NCBI RefSeq assembly: GCF_000010305.1
Contig: NC_012489.1
Coordinates: 372,001 to 436,000, forward strand
DNA: 64,000 nt
Direction: 5' to 3'
From: Gemmatimonas aurantiaca T-27
GTDB taxonomy: Bacteria; Gemmatimonadota; Gemmatimonadetes; Gemmatimonadales; Gemmatimonadaceae
The translations under genes and the position numbers were made by a program. Below are positions 33,142 through 41,951 of this stretch, piece by piece; position 1 is the stretch's first letter; each line of letters starts with the position of its first letter. The notes beneath the pieces were generated by a model. That model searched no databases. It worked only from the letters and a program-made list of their open reading frames with translations, and was not told where the DNA came from.

Positions 33142-35196
33142 ATGACTACCCCGTTGAATTTTGGTGGCTTGAGTAGCGGCGTTCAGTGGAACGACATCGT
33201 CGACACGACGATCAAAGCCCTGGAAGCCCGTCAGGTCACACCCATCACCGACCGCATCACACTTCGCAACAAGCAGAAGGAAGCTTGGACGAAGTTGCAG
33301 GGGTTGGTGAACAACATGAACAGTGCCGCACTCGCGGTGCGTCGTGCCGGTTTCGGTGGCTTCCAGGCCACGGTTCCCACGAGCGCTTCGAGTGGGCGGA
33401 GCCTGCTCACTGCGTCCGCCACGTCAGCAGCGACCGCTGGTCGCTATCGCGTGGAAGTGTTGCAGACAGCAGATACCGCCAAGCTGGCCGGCGGTTCGGT
33501 CGCCGACACCACGGCGGCGCGCAATCTGTCGGGTTCATTCACCGTCAATGGCGCCACGATCTCTGTCGATGCGGCCGATTCACTGACCGCCATTCGCGAC
33601 AAGGTCAACGGTGCGAATGCCGGCGTCACGGCCACTATCGTATCGGAAGGCGGTACGGCGGGTCGCCTGGTGCTCACGAACAATGCATCGGGTGCCACCA
33701 AGCTCGATATCGGCGATGGGGCAGAAGGTCTCGGGCGTGAGTTGGGTTTCCTCGACTCACGCTCGAAGCCCATTTCCTCTTCCACGGTGGCGGCCGCTGC
33801 CGCCATGGGGCTGGCGGTGTATCCGCAGCCGGCGTCCATTCGTGTCGGCCACGTCACCATCACTGCGGATCTGGCAACGGAATCGATCTCCTCGATTGCC
33901 GCCAAGATCAATGCGGCAGGTGGTTCGGCGTCCGTGGAATCGGAACAGTACGGCGACGAAACGCGCTATCGCCTGGTGACGGACGGCAATGTGTCCGCCG
34001 TCGGTGGTGATCCGAACTCGCAGGCCGTGATCGATGCGCTGGGGATGGCCACGGGTACCTCTGGCGCGGTGCGTCAGACGGTGCAGAGTGCCGCGTTCAC
34101 CGATGGCAGCGATGCCCCGGTCTCGGCGTCCACCGCATTGACCTCACTCAAGGTCGATGGAGCTTCGGCCAATCTCGTCGTCGGCGATGCCATCAATATC
34201 CGCGGCACCCGTGGTGATGGCACCGCGGTGTCGTACGGTATCGTCATCGAGCCGGGCGACACCATGCAGTCGTTGCTCGACCGGATCAACGATGCCAGCT
34301 CGGGTTTTGGCTCCGGCAGCCGCACGGCGTCGGCCGAACTTGGGCCCGACGGGCGTATTCGCCTCACCGACGATACTGGCGGCGCCTCGCGCATGTCGTT
34401 CTCGATGAGCGTGACGCACGCCAACGGCACCACCGGTTCACTTGGCGCCACCAGCACCGCCGTCGCCGGACGCAGCCGCGAGCTGCAACAGGGTCGCGAT
34501 GCCATCGTGCGCGTCGACGGACAGGAGTTCACGCGTTCGAGCAACACCTTCTCGGATGTGGTGAACGGCGTCGCCATCACGTTGCAGACAGCCGAACCCG
34601 GCACGACGATCGATCTGGCGGTGGAGCGCGATGAAAAAGGCGCGGTCGACGCGACCAAGAAGCTCGTGGATGCCTACAACGAGATCCGCAGCTTCTACGA
34701 TGAGCAGCGTGCCACGGATGCGCCGCTCTACGGCGACGGCAACCTGCGTCGCGTGGTGAACACCTTCACCGAGGCCCTGCGGGCCGACGTATCGGGTACC
34801 AATGCGACCTACGGCCGCAGTGTGAACGTGGGACTGATGCTCGATCGGGCCGGCAAGCTCACGTTCAACGAAGCGGATTTCAAGAAGGCGTTTGCCGACA
34901 AGCCAGCGGAAATCGAGACCCTGTTCGGCATGTCGGGTATTGGCGGGGCCTTTGTGGTGGCCACCGACAATGCCACACGTTTCGGCGAAGGGCCGATCAG
35001 CACGTCGCTCAACAGCATTCTCGAGAACGTCAACACGCTGCAGAATCGCGAAGCCGAGCAGAAGAAGCGGCTGGAAGATCGACGCATGCAGTTGATCCAG
35101 CAGTACACGCGCATGGAAGAAGCCCTGTCCCGGCTGCAGCAGCAGAGTGGATCTTTGCTGGCTTCAGTGCAGGGACTTCAGGGAAGCAGTAACTGA
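33142..35196 (+). CDS. fliD: FliD, filament cap protein (HAP2)
   Basis: The protein is 684 residues from MTTPLNFGGLSSGVQWNDIV, a good FliD N-terminus. The FliD N domain (about 1-110) is followed by repeated flagellin-hook-like beta domains (ATPASIRVGHVTITADLATE-type segments, LVVGDAINIRGTRGDG). The C domain runs from GRSRELQQGRDAIVRVDGQE to a coiled coil (NTLQNREAEQKKRLEDRRMQ) and the end LSRLQQQSGSLLASVQGLQG. It caps the growing filament. An upstream ATG at 33112 would overlap the flagellin hairpin and is rejected. Confidence 0.95.
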   Translation: MTTPLNFGGLSSGVQWNDIVDTTIKALEARQVTPITDRITLRNKQKEAWTKLQGLVNNMNSAALAVRRAGFGGFQATVPTSASSGRSLLTASATSAATAGRYRVEVLQTADTAKLAGGSVADTTAARNLSGSFTVNGATISVDAADSLTAIRDKVNGANAGVTATIVSEGGTAGRLVLTNNASGATKLDIGDGAEGLGRELGFLDSRSKPISSSTVAAAAAMGLAVYPQPASIRVGHVTITADLATESISSIAAKINAAGGSASVESEQYGDETRYRLVTDGNVSAVGGDPNSQAVIDALGMATGTSGAVRQTVQSAAFTDGSDAPVSASTALTSLKVDGASANLVVGDAINIRGTRGDGTAVSYGIVIEPGDTMQSLLDRINDASSGFGSGSRTASAELGPDGRIRLTDDTGGASRMSFSMSVTHANGTTGSLGATSTAVAGRSRELQQGRDAIVRVDGQEFTRSSNTFSDVVNGVAITLQTAEPGTTIDLAVERDEKGAVDATKKLVDAYNEIRSFYDEQRATDAPLYGDGNLRRVVNTFTEALRADVSGTNATYGRSVNVGLMLDRAGKLTFNEADFKKAFADKPAEIETLFGMSGIGGAFVVATDNATRFGEGPISTSLNSILENVNTLQNREAEQKKRLEDRRMQLIQQYTRMEEALSRLQQQSGSLLASVQGLQGSSN

Positions 35197-35203
35197 CCGA
35201 TAC
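35176..35203 (+). promoter_or_regulatory. Possible sigma-28-type promoter of fliS
   Basis: ACCGATAC (35196-35203) overlaps the fliD stop and equals the cheA -10 box. The expected -35 position reads CTTC or TTCA rather than TAAA, so only half of the promoter is convincing. It is 61 bases before the fliS ATG. Confidence 0.4.
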
Positions 35204-35263
35204 TCCTACGTGTAGAGGCTGACGCCTCGCCACGATCAGATCACCGCTTCCCGTCTGCGCCGC

Positions 35264-35662
35264 ATGTCATACACCACACTGCAGTCCAACTATCGCGAGA
35301 TGGAAATCCATGCCGCCTCGCCGGAAAAGTTGCTCTGCATCGTCTTCGAGCAGTTGGTCGTCAATCTGGAACGCGCCCGCATCGCGATCGAACGCAAGGA
35401 CGTCGAGCTCCGGGTCGTGGCGCTGCGCCGGGCCCGCGGCCTGGTGACCGAGTTGCTCACGACCCTCGATGTCGAAAAGGGCGGGCCGCTCGGTGTGGAG
35501 CTGGCCGGTATGTATCAGGTCATGTTGGTCGAGTTGGTGGATGTCGGGATGCGCGGTGATCTCAAGGTCATGCGCCAGCTCGTCAACATCGCCACACAAC
35601 TGCGTGACGGATTTGTGGGCGCGGAGCGTCAACTGGCGGCGCAGCGTCTGAAGACCGCATGA
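35264..35662 (+). CDS. fliS: FliS, flagellin export chaperone
   Basis: The protein is 132 residues. FliS features are SYTTLQSNYREMEIHAASPE, KLLCIVFEQLVVNLERARIA and the helical remainder with VTELLTTLDVEKGGPLGVEL. FliS binds the C-terminal helix of flagellin and prevents early polymerisation. It follows fliD, the standard order, and its stop overlaps the next start (ATGA). Confidence 0.93.
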   Translation: MSYTTLQSNYREMEIHAASPEKLLCIVFEQLVVNLERARIAIERKDVELRVVALRRARGLVTELLTTLDVEKGGPLGVELAGMYQVMLVELVDVGMRGDLKVMRQLVNIATQLRDGFVGAERQLAAQRLKTA

Positions 35663-36147
35663 ACCGCCTGATTCCGTTCATGTCTCCCCGTGCGACTGCG
35701 GCCTCCGGTTCCGGAAGCCGCGCCGACCGCCGCGCAACGGCGGCGCGCGAAGCGCTCTCGCTGTGTGCCGACGCGGATGCGTTGGCGCGCGAAGCATCGC
35801 GCGTCTCGTCGGCCGAACAGCACCGACTGTTGGCGTTGCTCGAGCAGCGGGACGAGATCATGCAGGATCTGGCCGAACAGTTGGCCATCCTGCGGCACGA
35901 ACGGCCCACGGCTGACAGCGCGCTCTTTGCCGCCACCGAACGTGTGGTGGATGAAGCGGACGCGCTGGTCGCCGAGGTCTGCGCGGCGGTCAGCACCACG
36001 CAGCGTGTCACGCTGGATCTGGCCGCACGGGTCGCCACTCGCGTCGAAGAAATTCGCGCCGAACTCGATGCCGTCCAGCGTGCCGCGCATGCCAATGTCG
36101 GCTACGCAGCGGCGTCGACCACGCGATTGGTCGACCGGGTGCGCTGA
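35659..36147 (+). CDS. FlgN/FliT-like flagellar export chaperone (candidate)
   Basis: The protein is 162 residues, all helical. HRLLALLEQRDEIMQDLAEQ is the kind of 'LL-x-RDE-I' helix seen in FliT and FlgN chaperones. The rest is Ala/Glu/Arg/Val-rich coiled coil ending VGYAAASTTRLVDRVR. It overlaps the fliS stop by 4 bases, and fliD-fliS-fliT is a frequent order, so a chaperone for FliD or hook-associated proteins is likely. There is no firm family match. Confidence 0.6.
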   Translation: MNRLIPFMSPRATAASGSGSRADRRATAAREALSLCADADALAREASRVSSAEQHRLLALLEQRDEIMQDLAEQLAILRHERPTADSALFAATERVVDEADALVAEVCAAVSTTQRVTLDLAARVATRVEEIRAELDAVQRAAHANVGYAAASTTRLVDRVR

Positions 36148-36149
36148 TC

Positions 36150-36467
36150 ATGTCGGCTGCCCCGGAGCGTTTTGGACAGCTTCTCCAGGAGAAGCTGGAC
36201 GAACTGGATGCGGCGGCCGAACAGGAAATGCTGCTGGCCTTCGATGAGGTCGAGCAGTTGCGATTGCAGGCTGCGGCGCTGGTGACGCGGGGCGAACATC
36301 GCCCCTGGGCCACCGGCGCCAATACGAAGTACCAGCACGACCAGGTGGTGCCGGAAGCGCCACCGCCAACACTCGATATCCGTTTTCCGACCCGCCCGGC
36401 CGACAAGGACCAGGCAGGACCGGGGGATGGAGCTTCTTCGAAGCGACAGGGACGTCGCGTTCCGTAA
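36150..36467 (+). CDS. Unknown small protein after the fliS cluster
   Basis: The protein is 105 residues, family unknown. It has an N-terminal helix (RFGQLLQEKLDELDAAAEQE, then MLLAFDEVEQLRLQAAALV) and a Pro/Lys/Arg-rich, probably disordered tail. It begins 2 bases after the preceding stop, so it is co-translated with the chaperone-like gene. The short helix plus loose tail would suit an accessory export or chaperone protein. No function is claimed. Confidence 0.55.
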   Translation: MSAAPERFGQLLQEKLDELDAAAEQEMLLAFDEVEQLRLQAAALVTRGEHRPWATGANTKYQHDQVVPEAPPPTLDIRFPTRPADKDQAGPGDGASSKRQGRRVP

Positions 36468-36486
36468 TTTGGAATATCTGGACCAG

Positions 36487-36514
36487 TAAAGTTACTGGCC
36501 CGGGCTGCCGATAG
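36487..36514 (+). promoter_or_regulatory. Sigma-28-type promoter of flgM
   Basis: TAAAGTTA, then GCCGATAG, with 16 bases between TAAA and GCCGATAG, one more than the enteric standard. The -35 box lies inside the inverted repeat CCAGTAA-AG-TTACTGG (36483-36498). The flgM ATG is 28 bases downstream, with GAGGAGGAGG as ribosome site. Confidence 0.78.
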
Positions 36515-36541
36515 TCTCCTAGTGAGGAGGAGGATCCTTAT

Positions 36542-36826
36542 ATGAAGATCAACAGCTACATCGACACCCTTCGTACGACGCCGGCCAATCCCACGGCCGT
36601 TCCGCGTCCGGCGCAGGAAGTCACGCAGTCTCCGGCCACTCGGCCGGTCAAGTCGGATTCGGTCCAGATCTCGGACGCCGGTCGCCGCCTGAACGCAGAA
36701 CAGCGTGAAGCGATCGACCCGGAACGGGTGGCTGAACTTCGGCAAAAAGTTCTGTCCGGCGCCTACAACACCCTCGATGTGGTGGATCAGGTCGCCCGAC
36801 GCATTCTCACGCGTGGCGAGCTGTAG
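36542..36826 (+). CDS. flgM: FlgM, anti-sigma-28 factor
   Basis: The protein is 94 residues, a typical size. The N-terminal half is loose (MKINSYIDTL and a Pro/Thr region). The sigma-binding half reads SDSVQISDAGRRLN, then ERVAELRQKVLSGAYNTLDV and VARRILTRGEL, the FlgM signature. It holds the flagellar sigma factor inactive until it is exported after hook completion. It sits behind its own sigma-28-type promoter, giving feedback. FliA itself is outside the window. Confidence 0.92.
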   Translation: MKINSYIDTLRTTPANPTAVPRPAQEVTQSPATRPVKSDSVQISDAGRRLNAEQREAIDPERVAELRQKVLSGAYNTLDVVDQVARRILTRGEL

Positions 36827-36868
36827 TCGTCGCGCCTCTCATTCCGGTCTGGTCAGGAGATTGGTGAC

Positions 36869-37240
36869 ATGAAGTTTCTTGTGGTCGACGATTCTGCGAC
36901 GATGCGTCGCATCGTCATCAATTCGCTCCAGCGGATCGGGTTCAACGATACCGTCGAAGCCGGCGACGGGCAGGAAGCGCTGGCGAAGTTCGACAGTTCC
37001 ATCAAGTTCATCATCACCGATTGGAACATGCCGAACATGACCGGTACCGAGTTCACGAAGGTGCTGCGGTCGCGCGATGATGGCCGGCACGTGCCGGTGC
37101 TGATGGTGACGGCACGCTCCGTGAAGGAAGACATCCTCACGGCGATGGAAGCGGGTGTCAACAACTACATCGTCAAGCCGTTCACGCCCCAGGTGCTGAA
37201 GGAGAAGATCGACGCGCTTCTGCCGGCTGCCGCAGCCTGA
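36869..37240 (+). CDS. cheY: CheY, chemotaxis response regulator
   Basis: The protein is 123 residues, a single receiver domain. The acidic pocket is Asp7/Asp8, the phosphoacceptor Asp51 (FIITDWNMPNMTG), with Thr81 and Lys103 (NNYIVKPFTP). The match to motor-binding CheY, including DWNMP, is strong. It binds FliM when phosphorylated. A ribosome site, AGGAG, lies 9 bases before the ATG. cheZ follows 10 bases later. Confidence 0.95.
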   Translation: MKFLVVDDSATMRRIVINSLQRIGFNDTVEAGDGQEALAKFDSSIKFIITDWNMPNMTGTEFTKVLRSRDDGRHVPVLMVTARSVKEDILTAMEAGVNNYIVKPFTPQVLKEKIDALLPAAAA

Positions 37241-37250
37241 GGATTGACCA

Positions 37251-37928
37251 ATGACCAGTGCTCGTGCACATGAAGTGTTGTATGAATCCGAGGCTGCGCT
37301 CCGCCTCGTTGATCAGGAGCTGACTGGACTTCACGACGTGCGTGACGTCAGTCCCGTTGTACCCACGATCTCCCTCGCCGACTTGCCGAACATTCTCGAG
37401 CAGGCGAACGCGCAGATTCTCAATGTGCTCGCGCGACTCCGCGAGAGCCGCGCCGCCCTGCAGACAACCGCTCTGGAGCGACTCCAGACCACGCACGAAA
37501 AGATCCGTGAAGTGACCACCGCGACCGAAGATGCGGCGATCAATATCATGGATGCTTGTGACCGCGCCACGCAGATGGTGGACGAACTCGATACGATCGA
37601 TTCGGATGCCGCACCGGACCGCGAGAAGGCGGCGGGCATCCGGGCCACACTGCGCGATGAGCTGTTTCTCATGATGGGCGCGCTGCAGTTCCAGGACATC
37701 ACGTCGCAGCAGTTGGCACACGCCTCGTCGGTGCTGGTCGATATGGAAGAGCGCCTGCTCGAGGTTGCCCGTCTATTCGATCACAACGTCGAAGACACGC
37801 AGGTGTTCCGCGCGGGCAGTGCGCCCGACGAGAAGACCTACGATCCGAATGCGACGACGAAAAACGCCGAAGGCCGTCAGGCGCTTGCCGACGAGTTGTT
37901 CACCAGCGTCAAGGCGCCAGCCGCGTAA
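37251..37928 (+). CDS. cheZ: CheZ, CheY-P phosphatase
   Basis: The protein is 225 residues. It forms a long helical hairpin with the catalytic motif MMGALQFQDITSQQLAHASS; Gln in FQDxTxQ is the phosphatase residue in CheZ. The C-terminal GRQALADELFTSV resembles the CheY-binding tail (DDLL-like) of CheZ. It directly follows cheY, as in proteobacteria. A second phosphatase, CheX, occurs further down, so this locus appears to have both kinds. Confidence 0.9.
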   Translation: MTSARAHEVLYESEAALRLVDQELTGLHDVRDVSPVVPTISLADLPNILEQANAQILNVLARLRESRAALQTTALERLQTTHEKIREVTTATEDAAINIMDACDRATQMVDELDTIDSDAAPDREKAAGIRATLRDELFLMMGALQFQDITSQQLAHASSVLVDMEERLLEVARLFDHNVEDTQVFRAGSAPDEKTYDPNATTKNAEGRQALADELFTSVKAPAA

Positions 37929-37953
37929 TCCCCCCGGTTGCGCGATGGTCTTT

Positions 37954-37988
37954 CACGGCCCGTTTCCTCGCTGAGGGAGCGGGCCGTG
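37954..37988 (+). terminator. Hairpin after cheZ
   Basis: CACGGCCCG pairs with CGGGCCGTG (9 bp), with an inner CCTC/GAGG helix. It lies 26 bases after the cheZ stop and 70 bases before the cheA promoter. There is no T-run. Confidence 0.7.
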
Positions 37989-38059
37989 TGTGTTGGCGCA
38001 CCGCCCGCCACCCGCGGTCGATACGTTCCGCGTCCACGAACAAGATCCGCACAAAGCGG

Positions 38060-38087
38060 TAAACCTGCGGACGGTCCCGACCGATAC
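38060..38087 (+). promoter_or_regulatory. Sigma-28-type promoter of cheA
   Basis: TAAA (38060-38063), 16 bases, then ACCGATAC (38080-38087). The spacing is the same as at flgM and cheW. It is 67 bases before the cheA GTG. Confidence 0.72.
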
Positions 38088-38154
38088 TCGATGAGGTCGC
38101 GAGTGCCATGACCGGTGCTCGCAAAAAATCAATGAGTCCTTCTACGGTCCTACC

Positions 38155-40413
38155 GTGTCTCCACTGAATCTCGATGATGCCGCCACGCTGCTGATGCAGC
38201 TCGAGGCGACTGACCTGGCCGACCTGGCCGTGCTTCGTGATGCGCTCACCGATCTCGCCTTCGAGAACCGGGTGCCGCTCCGGGCGCAACCGTTCGTCGC
38301 CCGTGCTGCACGTGTTCTCGGCAGTGTGGTCAATGGTTCTGCCGCCGACGCTCAGGCCGCATTCACCGAAGTGGGCCAGGCGATCGAAGAGGCCATGAAG
38401 GTGGTCGAAAAGGAAGGTGGTTCGCCCGCGCCTGTGGCTCAGGCCATGGCCAGCACGGTTGGTGGTGCGGTGGGCATCGCGATCGCTTCAGGTGCCAAGT
38501 CTTCGGTGCAGGAAACGGCAACGCCGGTCGCGGCGGTGTCCCCGACGCCGGAGCCGGTCTCAGTACCCGCACCAGTACCCGCACCAGTGGCCGCGCCGGT
38601 TGCCGTGGCGGCTGCTGCGCCGATTGCGGCTCCAGCGGCTGCCCCGGTTGCTGCCAAGCGCACGGCGGCTGAAGAACGATTGGCCGATGATGTGGACCGC
38701 GATCTGCTCTCCGATTTCATCGCCGAGAGTGGTGAATGCGTGACCAACTCAGAGTCCGCGCTGCTGCAACTGGAAGAAAATCCCACCGACGAAGAAGCCG
38801 TCAACACGGTGTTCCGTGCATTTCACACGGTGAAGGGTACGTCGGCATTCCTGGGGCTCACGCGTGTCGCCGAGTTCGCCCACGAAGCGGAGTCGTTGCT
38901 GAGCCGCGTGCGCGACAAGGAAATCTCGTACACGCGTGGTTGCGCCGATCTGTCGCTGCGGTCGGTCGATATGCTGAAGGATCTGTTGGCGGCGGTCGAG
39001 AAAGCGCTGGCCAGCGATGGTCGGTGCCTGTTGCCCGCCGGCTATGATGAATTGAAGGATGCGGTGGCCGGGTACGATCCGGCACGCGATGGCAATGGTG
39101 TGACGCTGGCGGTCGCGGCGAGTGAGGACATCTTCCCGGTGGCGCGTGACGGCGAAGCCGATGCACCGGCCGCCGCGGGACAACAAGCCAATGCCAAGGC
39201 GCGCACCGAGTCGAGTGGCGATGCCACGATCCGTGTGCGCACCGATCGCCTCGACCGACTCATCGACATGGTCGGTGAACTGGTCATCGCGCAGACCATC
39301 ATCGCCGGCGACGACACGATCGACAGCACCACGCAGCATGAACTGCAGCGCAAGGTGACACACGCCGGAAAGATCGTGCGTGAGTTGCAGGACCTGTCGA
39401 TGTCCATGCGCATGGTGCCGCTGCGCCCGACCTTCCAGAAGCTCGCGCGTGTCGTGCGTGATACCGCCGCCAAGGCCGGCAAGACCGTGCAGTTCATCAC
39501 CGAAGGCGATGACGTCGAAATCGATCGCAACATGGTGGATCGCCTCAGTGATCCGCTCGTGCACATGGTGCGCAATGCCGTCGATCACGGTGTCGAGCCC
39601 CCGCAGGAGCGTCAGGCCAACGGCAAGGCGCCGATGGGGATCGTGCGTCTGCGCGCGTACCACGCGTCGGGCAACGTCGTCGTGGAGTTGATCGACGACG
39701 GTCGCGGATTGCACCGGGAGAAGATCGTGAAGAAGGGGCTCGAGAAGAAGCTCATCGAGACCGACAAGGGCATGAGCGACAGTGATGTCTTCAACCTCAT
39801 CTTCGCGCCCGGCTTCTCGACGGCCGAAAAGGTGACGGACATCTCCGGACGTGGCGTCGGCATGGACGTCGTGCGCCGCAATCTGGAAGTCATCCGGGGC
39901 CGCATCGACATCACGTCGGCGCCCGGACATGGCACCACCTTCGCCATTCGTCTTCCGCTCACGCTGGCCGTCACCGACGGCATGCTGGTGCGTGTGGGCC
40001 AGGAACGTTTCATCGTGCCGCTCACCCACATCCACATGAGCTTCCGCCCCGAGCCGTCGATGCTGTCGACAGTGGCCGGCAAGGGCGAAGTGGTGCTGTT
40101 GCGCGGTGAACTGATGCCGATCGTGCGCTTGCACCGACTCTTCGGCGTCGATGACGCCGTGCAGTCACCGCTGGACGGTCTGTTGATGATCGTCGGCGAT
40201 GGCAATCGTCGCACGGCGCTGCTCGTCGACGATCTGCTCGGTCAGCAGCAGGTGGTCGCCAAAACACTCGGCGAGGGGCTCGGCAAGGTGCCGGGGGTCA
40301 GCGGCGGCGCCATTCTCGGCGATGGTCGTGTCGGGCTCATTCTCGACGTCAATGAAACGCTGTCGCTCGTGCAGACCGACGATGACAGCGCGCATCGCCG
40401 GACCGCAGCCTAA
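38155..40413 (+). CDS. cheA: CheA, chemotaxis histidine kinase
   Basis: The protein is 752 residues with a GTG start. Residues 1-88 form a helical domain without a His site, followed by a Pro/Ala/Val linker (about 125-168). The HPt domain has phospho-His224 in FRAFHTVKGTSAFLG. Dimerisation (about 365-420), the ATPase domain (HMVRNAVDHGVEPP, VVELIDDGRGLHREKI, DISGRGVGMDVVRRN) and a CheW-like P5 domain follow. No clear CheY-binding P2 is seen between HPt and dimer domains. It autophosphorylates and feeds CheY and CheB. Receptors (MCPs) are not in the window. The extra N-terminal domain is unusual. Confidence 0.95.
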   Translation: MSPLNLDDAATLLMQLEATDLADLAVLRDALTDLAFENRVPLRAQPFVARAARVLGSVVNGSAADAQAAFTEVGQAIEEAMKVVEKEGGSPAPVAQAMASTVGGAVGIAIASGAKSSVQETATPVAAVSPTPEPVSVPAPVPAPVAAPVAVAAAAPIAAPAAAPVAAKRTAAEERLADDVDRDLLSDFIAESGECVTNSESALLQLEENPTDEEAVNTVFRAFHTVKGTSAFLGLTRVAEFAHEAESLLSRVRDKEISYTRGCADLSLRSVDMLKDLLAAVEKALASDGRCLLPAGYDELKDAVAGYDPARDGNGVTLAVAASEDIFPVARDGEADAPAAAGQQANAKARTESSGDATIRVRTDRLDRLIDMVGELVIAQTIIAGDDTIDSTTQHELQRKVTHAGKIVRELQDLSMSMRMVPLRPTFQKLARVVRDTAAKAGKTVQFITEGDDVEIDRNMVDRLSDPLVHMVRNAVDHGVEPPQERQANGKAPMGIVRLRAYHASGNVVVELIDDGRGLHREKIVKKGLEKKLIETDKGMSDSDVFNLIFAPGFSTAEKVTDISGRGVGMDVVRRNLEVIRGRIDITSAPGHGTTFAIRLPLTLAVTDGMLVRVGQERFIVPLTHIHMSFRPEPSMLSTVAGKGEVVLLRGELMPIVRLHRLFGVDDAVQSPLDGLLMIVGDGNRRTALLVDDLLGQQQVVAKTLGEGLGKVPGVSGGAILGDGRVGLILDVNETLSLVQTDDDSAHRRTAA

Positions 40414-40483
40414 GGCGGTGCTGGGGCGCTTGGCGGCGGGTATCATGCCGCTGGCCCCCAATATCGCATCCGCAAATCCGTAG

Positions 40484-40511
40484 TGAAGCTCCGCCGCCGG
40501 AGCGCCGATAC
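40484..40511 (+). promoter_or_regulatory. Sigma-28-type promoter of cheW
   Basis: TGAA (40484-40487), 16 bases, then GCCGATAC (40504-40511). The whole spacer (40488-40503) is itself the inverted repeat GCTCCG-CCGC-CGGAGC. It lies 53 bases before the cheW ATG and should drive cheW-cheB. Confidence 0.72.
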
Positions 40512-40564
40512 TCTCAGTTCCAGGGCCATGCGTGCCCTGGCTCTCAATCTCAATCGAGTTCGCC

Positions 40565-41071
40565 ATGAGCACGCCGCTCTCGCAGTCCGACAATGCCACC
40601 GCCACGCTGTCGCGTGCCGGCAAATACCTGACGTTCTTTCTCGCCGGCGAAGAATACGGCCTCGAGATCCTGAAGGTCAGTGAAATCATCGGCATGCAGC
40701 CGATCACCCGGGTGCCCCGCATGCCGGAATTTGTGCGGGGAGTCATCAATCTCCGCGGCAAGGTCATCCCCATCACCGATCTGCGCAGCAAGTTCGGCAT
40801 GGATGTGGAGAATGCGGGAGAGAGCTGCATCATCGTGGTGCAGATGAAGGGCGTGCAGACCGGCATCGTGGTCGACCGGGTGAGCGAAGTGGTGGCGATT
40901 GCCGAGAGTGACATCGAAGACGCGCCGACCTTTGGCGCTGGCATCCGCACGGAATTCCTGCTCGGCATCGGTAAGGCCGGCGGCCGTGTGAAGCTGCTGC
41001 TCGATATCGACAAGGTGCTGGCCACGTCCGAACTTGCCGCCCTCGAAGCGGCCCAGGCGCACGCCGACTGA
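40565..41071 (+). CDS. cheW: CheW, chemotaxis coupling protein
   Basis: The protein is 168 residues from MSTPLSQSDN. The CheW domain is complete: YLTFFLAGEEYGLEILKVSE, IIGMQPITRVPRMPEFVRGV, INLRGKVIPITDLRSKFGM, GIVVDRVSEVVAI and KLLLDIDKVL. It couples receptors to CheA at the membrane. An in-frame ATG 33 bases upstream is less likely because this start gives the normal CheW N-terminus. The remaining che genes follow closely. Confidence 0.95.
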   Translation: MSTPLSQSDNATATLSRAGKYLTFFLAGEEYGLEILKVSEIIGMQPITRVPRMPEFVRGVINLRGKVIPITDLRSKFGMDVENAGESCIIVVQMKGVQTGIVVDRVSEVVAIAESDIEDAPTFGAGIRTEFLLGIGKAGGRVKLLLDIDKVLATSELAALEAAQAHAD

Positions 41072-41109
41072 GTGCGCGGTACTCACGCTGTTCGCAGGAC
41101 ATCCCAATA

Positions 41110-41949
41110 ATGGCTGTGACCGAGTCGCCGACCGGTTTTCTCTCGGAGTGTGAACTCACTGCCGGGCAGTTTTCCCGGATCACGCGCATGCTCCATGAGC
41201 ATGCCGGGATCCGGATGCGGGAAGGGAAAGAAGGACTGGTTCGTGCGCGCCTGACGAAGCGGCTGCGCAAGCTCCAGCTCCCCGATTTCGACGCGTATCT
41301 CACGTTTGTGGAACGCGATCCGACCCGTCGCGAGTTCGCCGAGATGATCGACGTGCTCACGACCAACAAGACGAGCTTTCTGCGCGAAGCCTCGCACTTC
41401 GATTTCCTGCGCAGCGAGGTGTTTCCGAATCTGGCAGGCACCGTGCGCATCTGGAGCGCGGGCTGCTCATCCGGCGAGGAGCCCTACACGCTCGCGATGC
41501 TGTGCAACGAAGGCATTCGGGATATCGCGTCACGGGATGTACGAATCCTGGCGACCGACATCAGTCATCGCGTCCTGGCGCAAGCCAAGGCTGGAGTGTA
41601 TCCCGCCGAGCAGATGAATGACGTGCCGGATGCGTGGATGCAGAAGTACTGGTCGCAGAAGCAGGACACGGCGGGTCGCACCGTTTGTGAAGCAGATCGT
41701 TCACTGCGCAAGCTGGTCCAGTTTGCGAAGCTGAATCTGATGGAACGGTGGCCGATGCAGGGACCGTTCGATGCCATTCTCTGCCGCAATGTCATGATCT
41801 ACTTCGACAAGGCCACGCAGCAACAGCTCGTGGAGCGCTACTGGGCGTTGCTGCGCCCCGGTGGCCACTTCTTTGTCGGGCATTCGGAGAGTCTCACCGG
41901 CCTCACGCACCGTTTTCGGTACGTGCAGCCCGCGGTCTATGTCAAGTAA
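41110..41949 (+). CDS. cheR: CheR, chemoreceptor methyltransferase
   Basis: The protein is 279 residues. The CheR N-terminal helical domain is followed by the SAM-dependent core: RIWSAGCSSGEEPYTLAMLC (SAM motif), DVRILATDISHRVLAQAKAG, and FDAILCRNVMIYFDKATQQQ. It ends HFFVGHSESLTGLTHRFRYV, all diagnostic. It methylates receptor glutamates for adaptation, opposed by CheB. cheD begins 2 bases after its stop. Confidence 0.96.
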   Translation: MAVTESPTGFLSECELTAGQFSRITRMLHEHAGIRMREGKEGLVRARLTKRLRKLQLPDFDAYLTFVERDPTRREFAEMIDVLTTNKTSFLREASHFDFLRSEVFPNLAGTVRIWSAGCSSGEEPYTLAMLCNEGIRDIASRDVRILATDISHRVLAQAKAGVYPAEQMNDVPDAWMQKYWSQKQDTAGRTVCEADRSLRKLVQFAKLNLMERWPMQGPFDAILCRNVMIYFDKATQQQLVERYWALLRPGGHFFVGHSESLTGLTHRFRYVQPAVYVK

Positions 41950-41951
41950 AC

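Noticed and set aside
38749-40134. Long open frame on the minus strand opposite cheA (461 codons), and similar long frames at 46381-48150, 15734-16993, 56866-58314, 8475-9878 and 5147-6325
   Set aside because: They lie antisense to well-supported genes, have Arg/His-rich compositions typical of shadow frames in GC-rich DNA, and show no domain.
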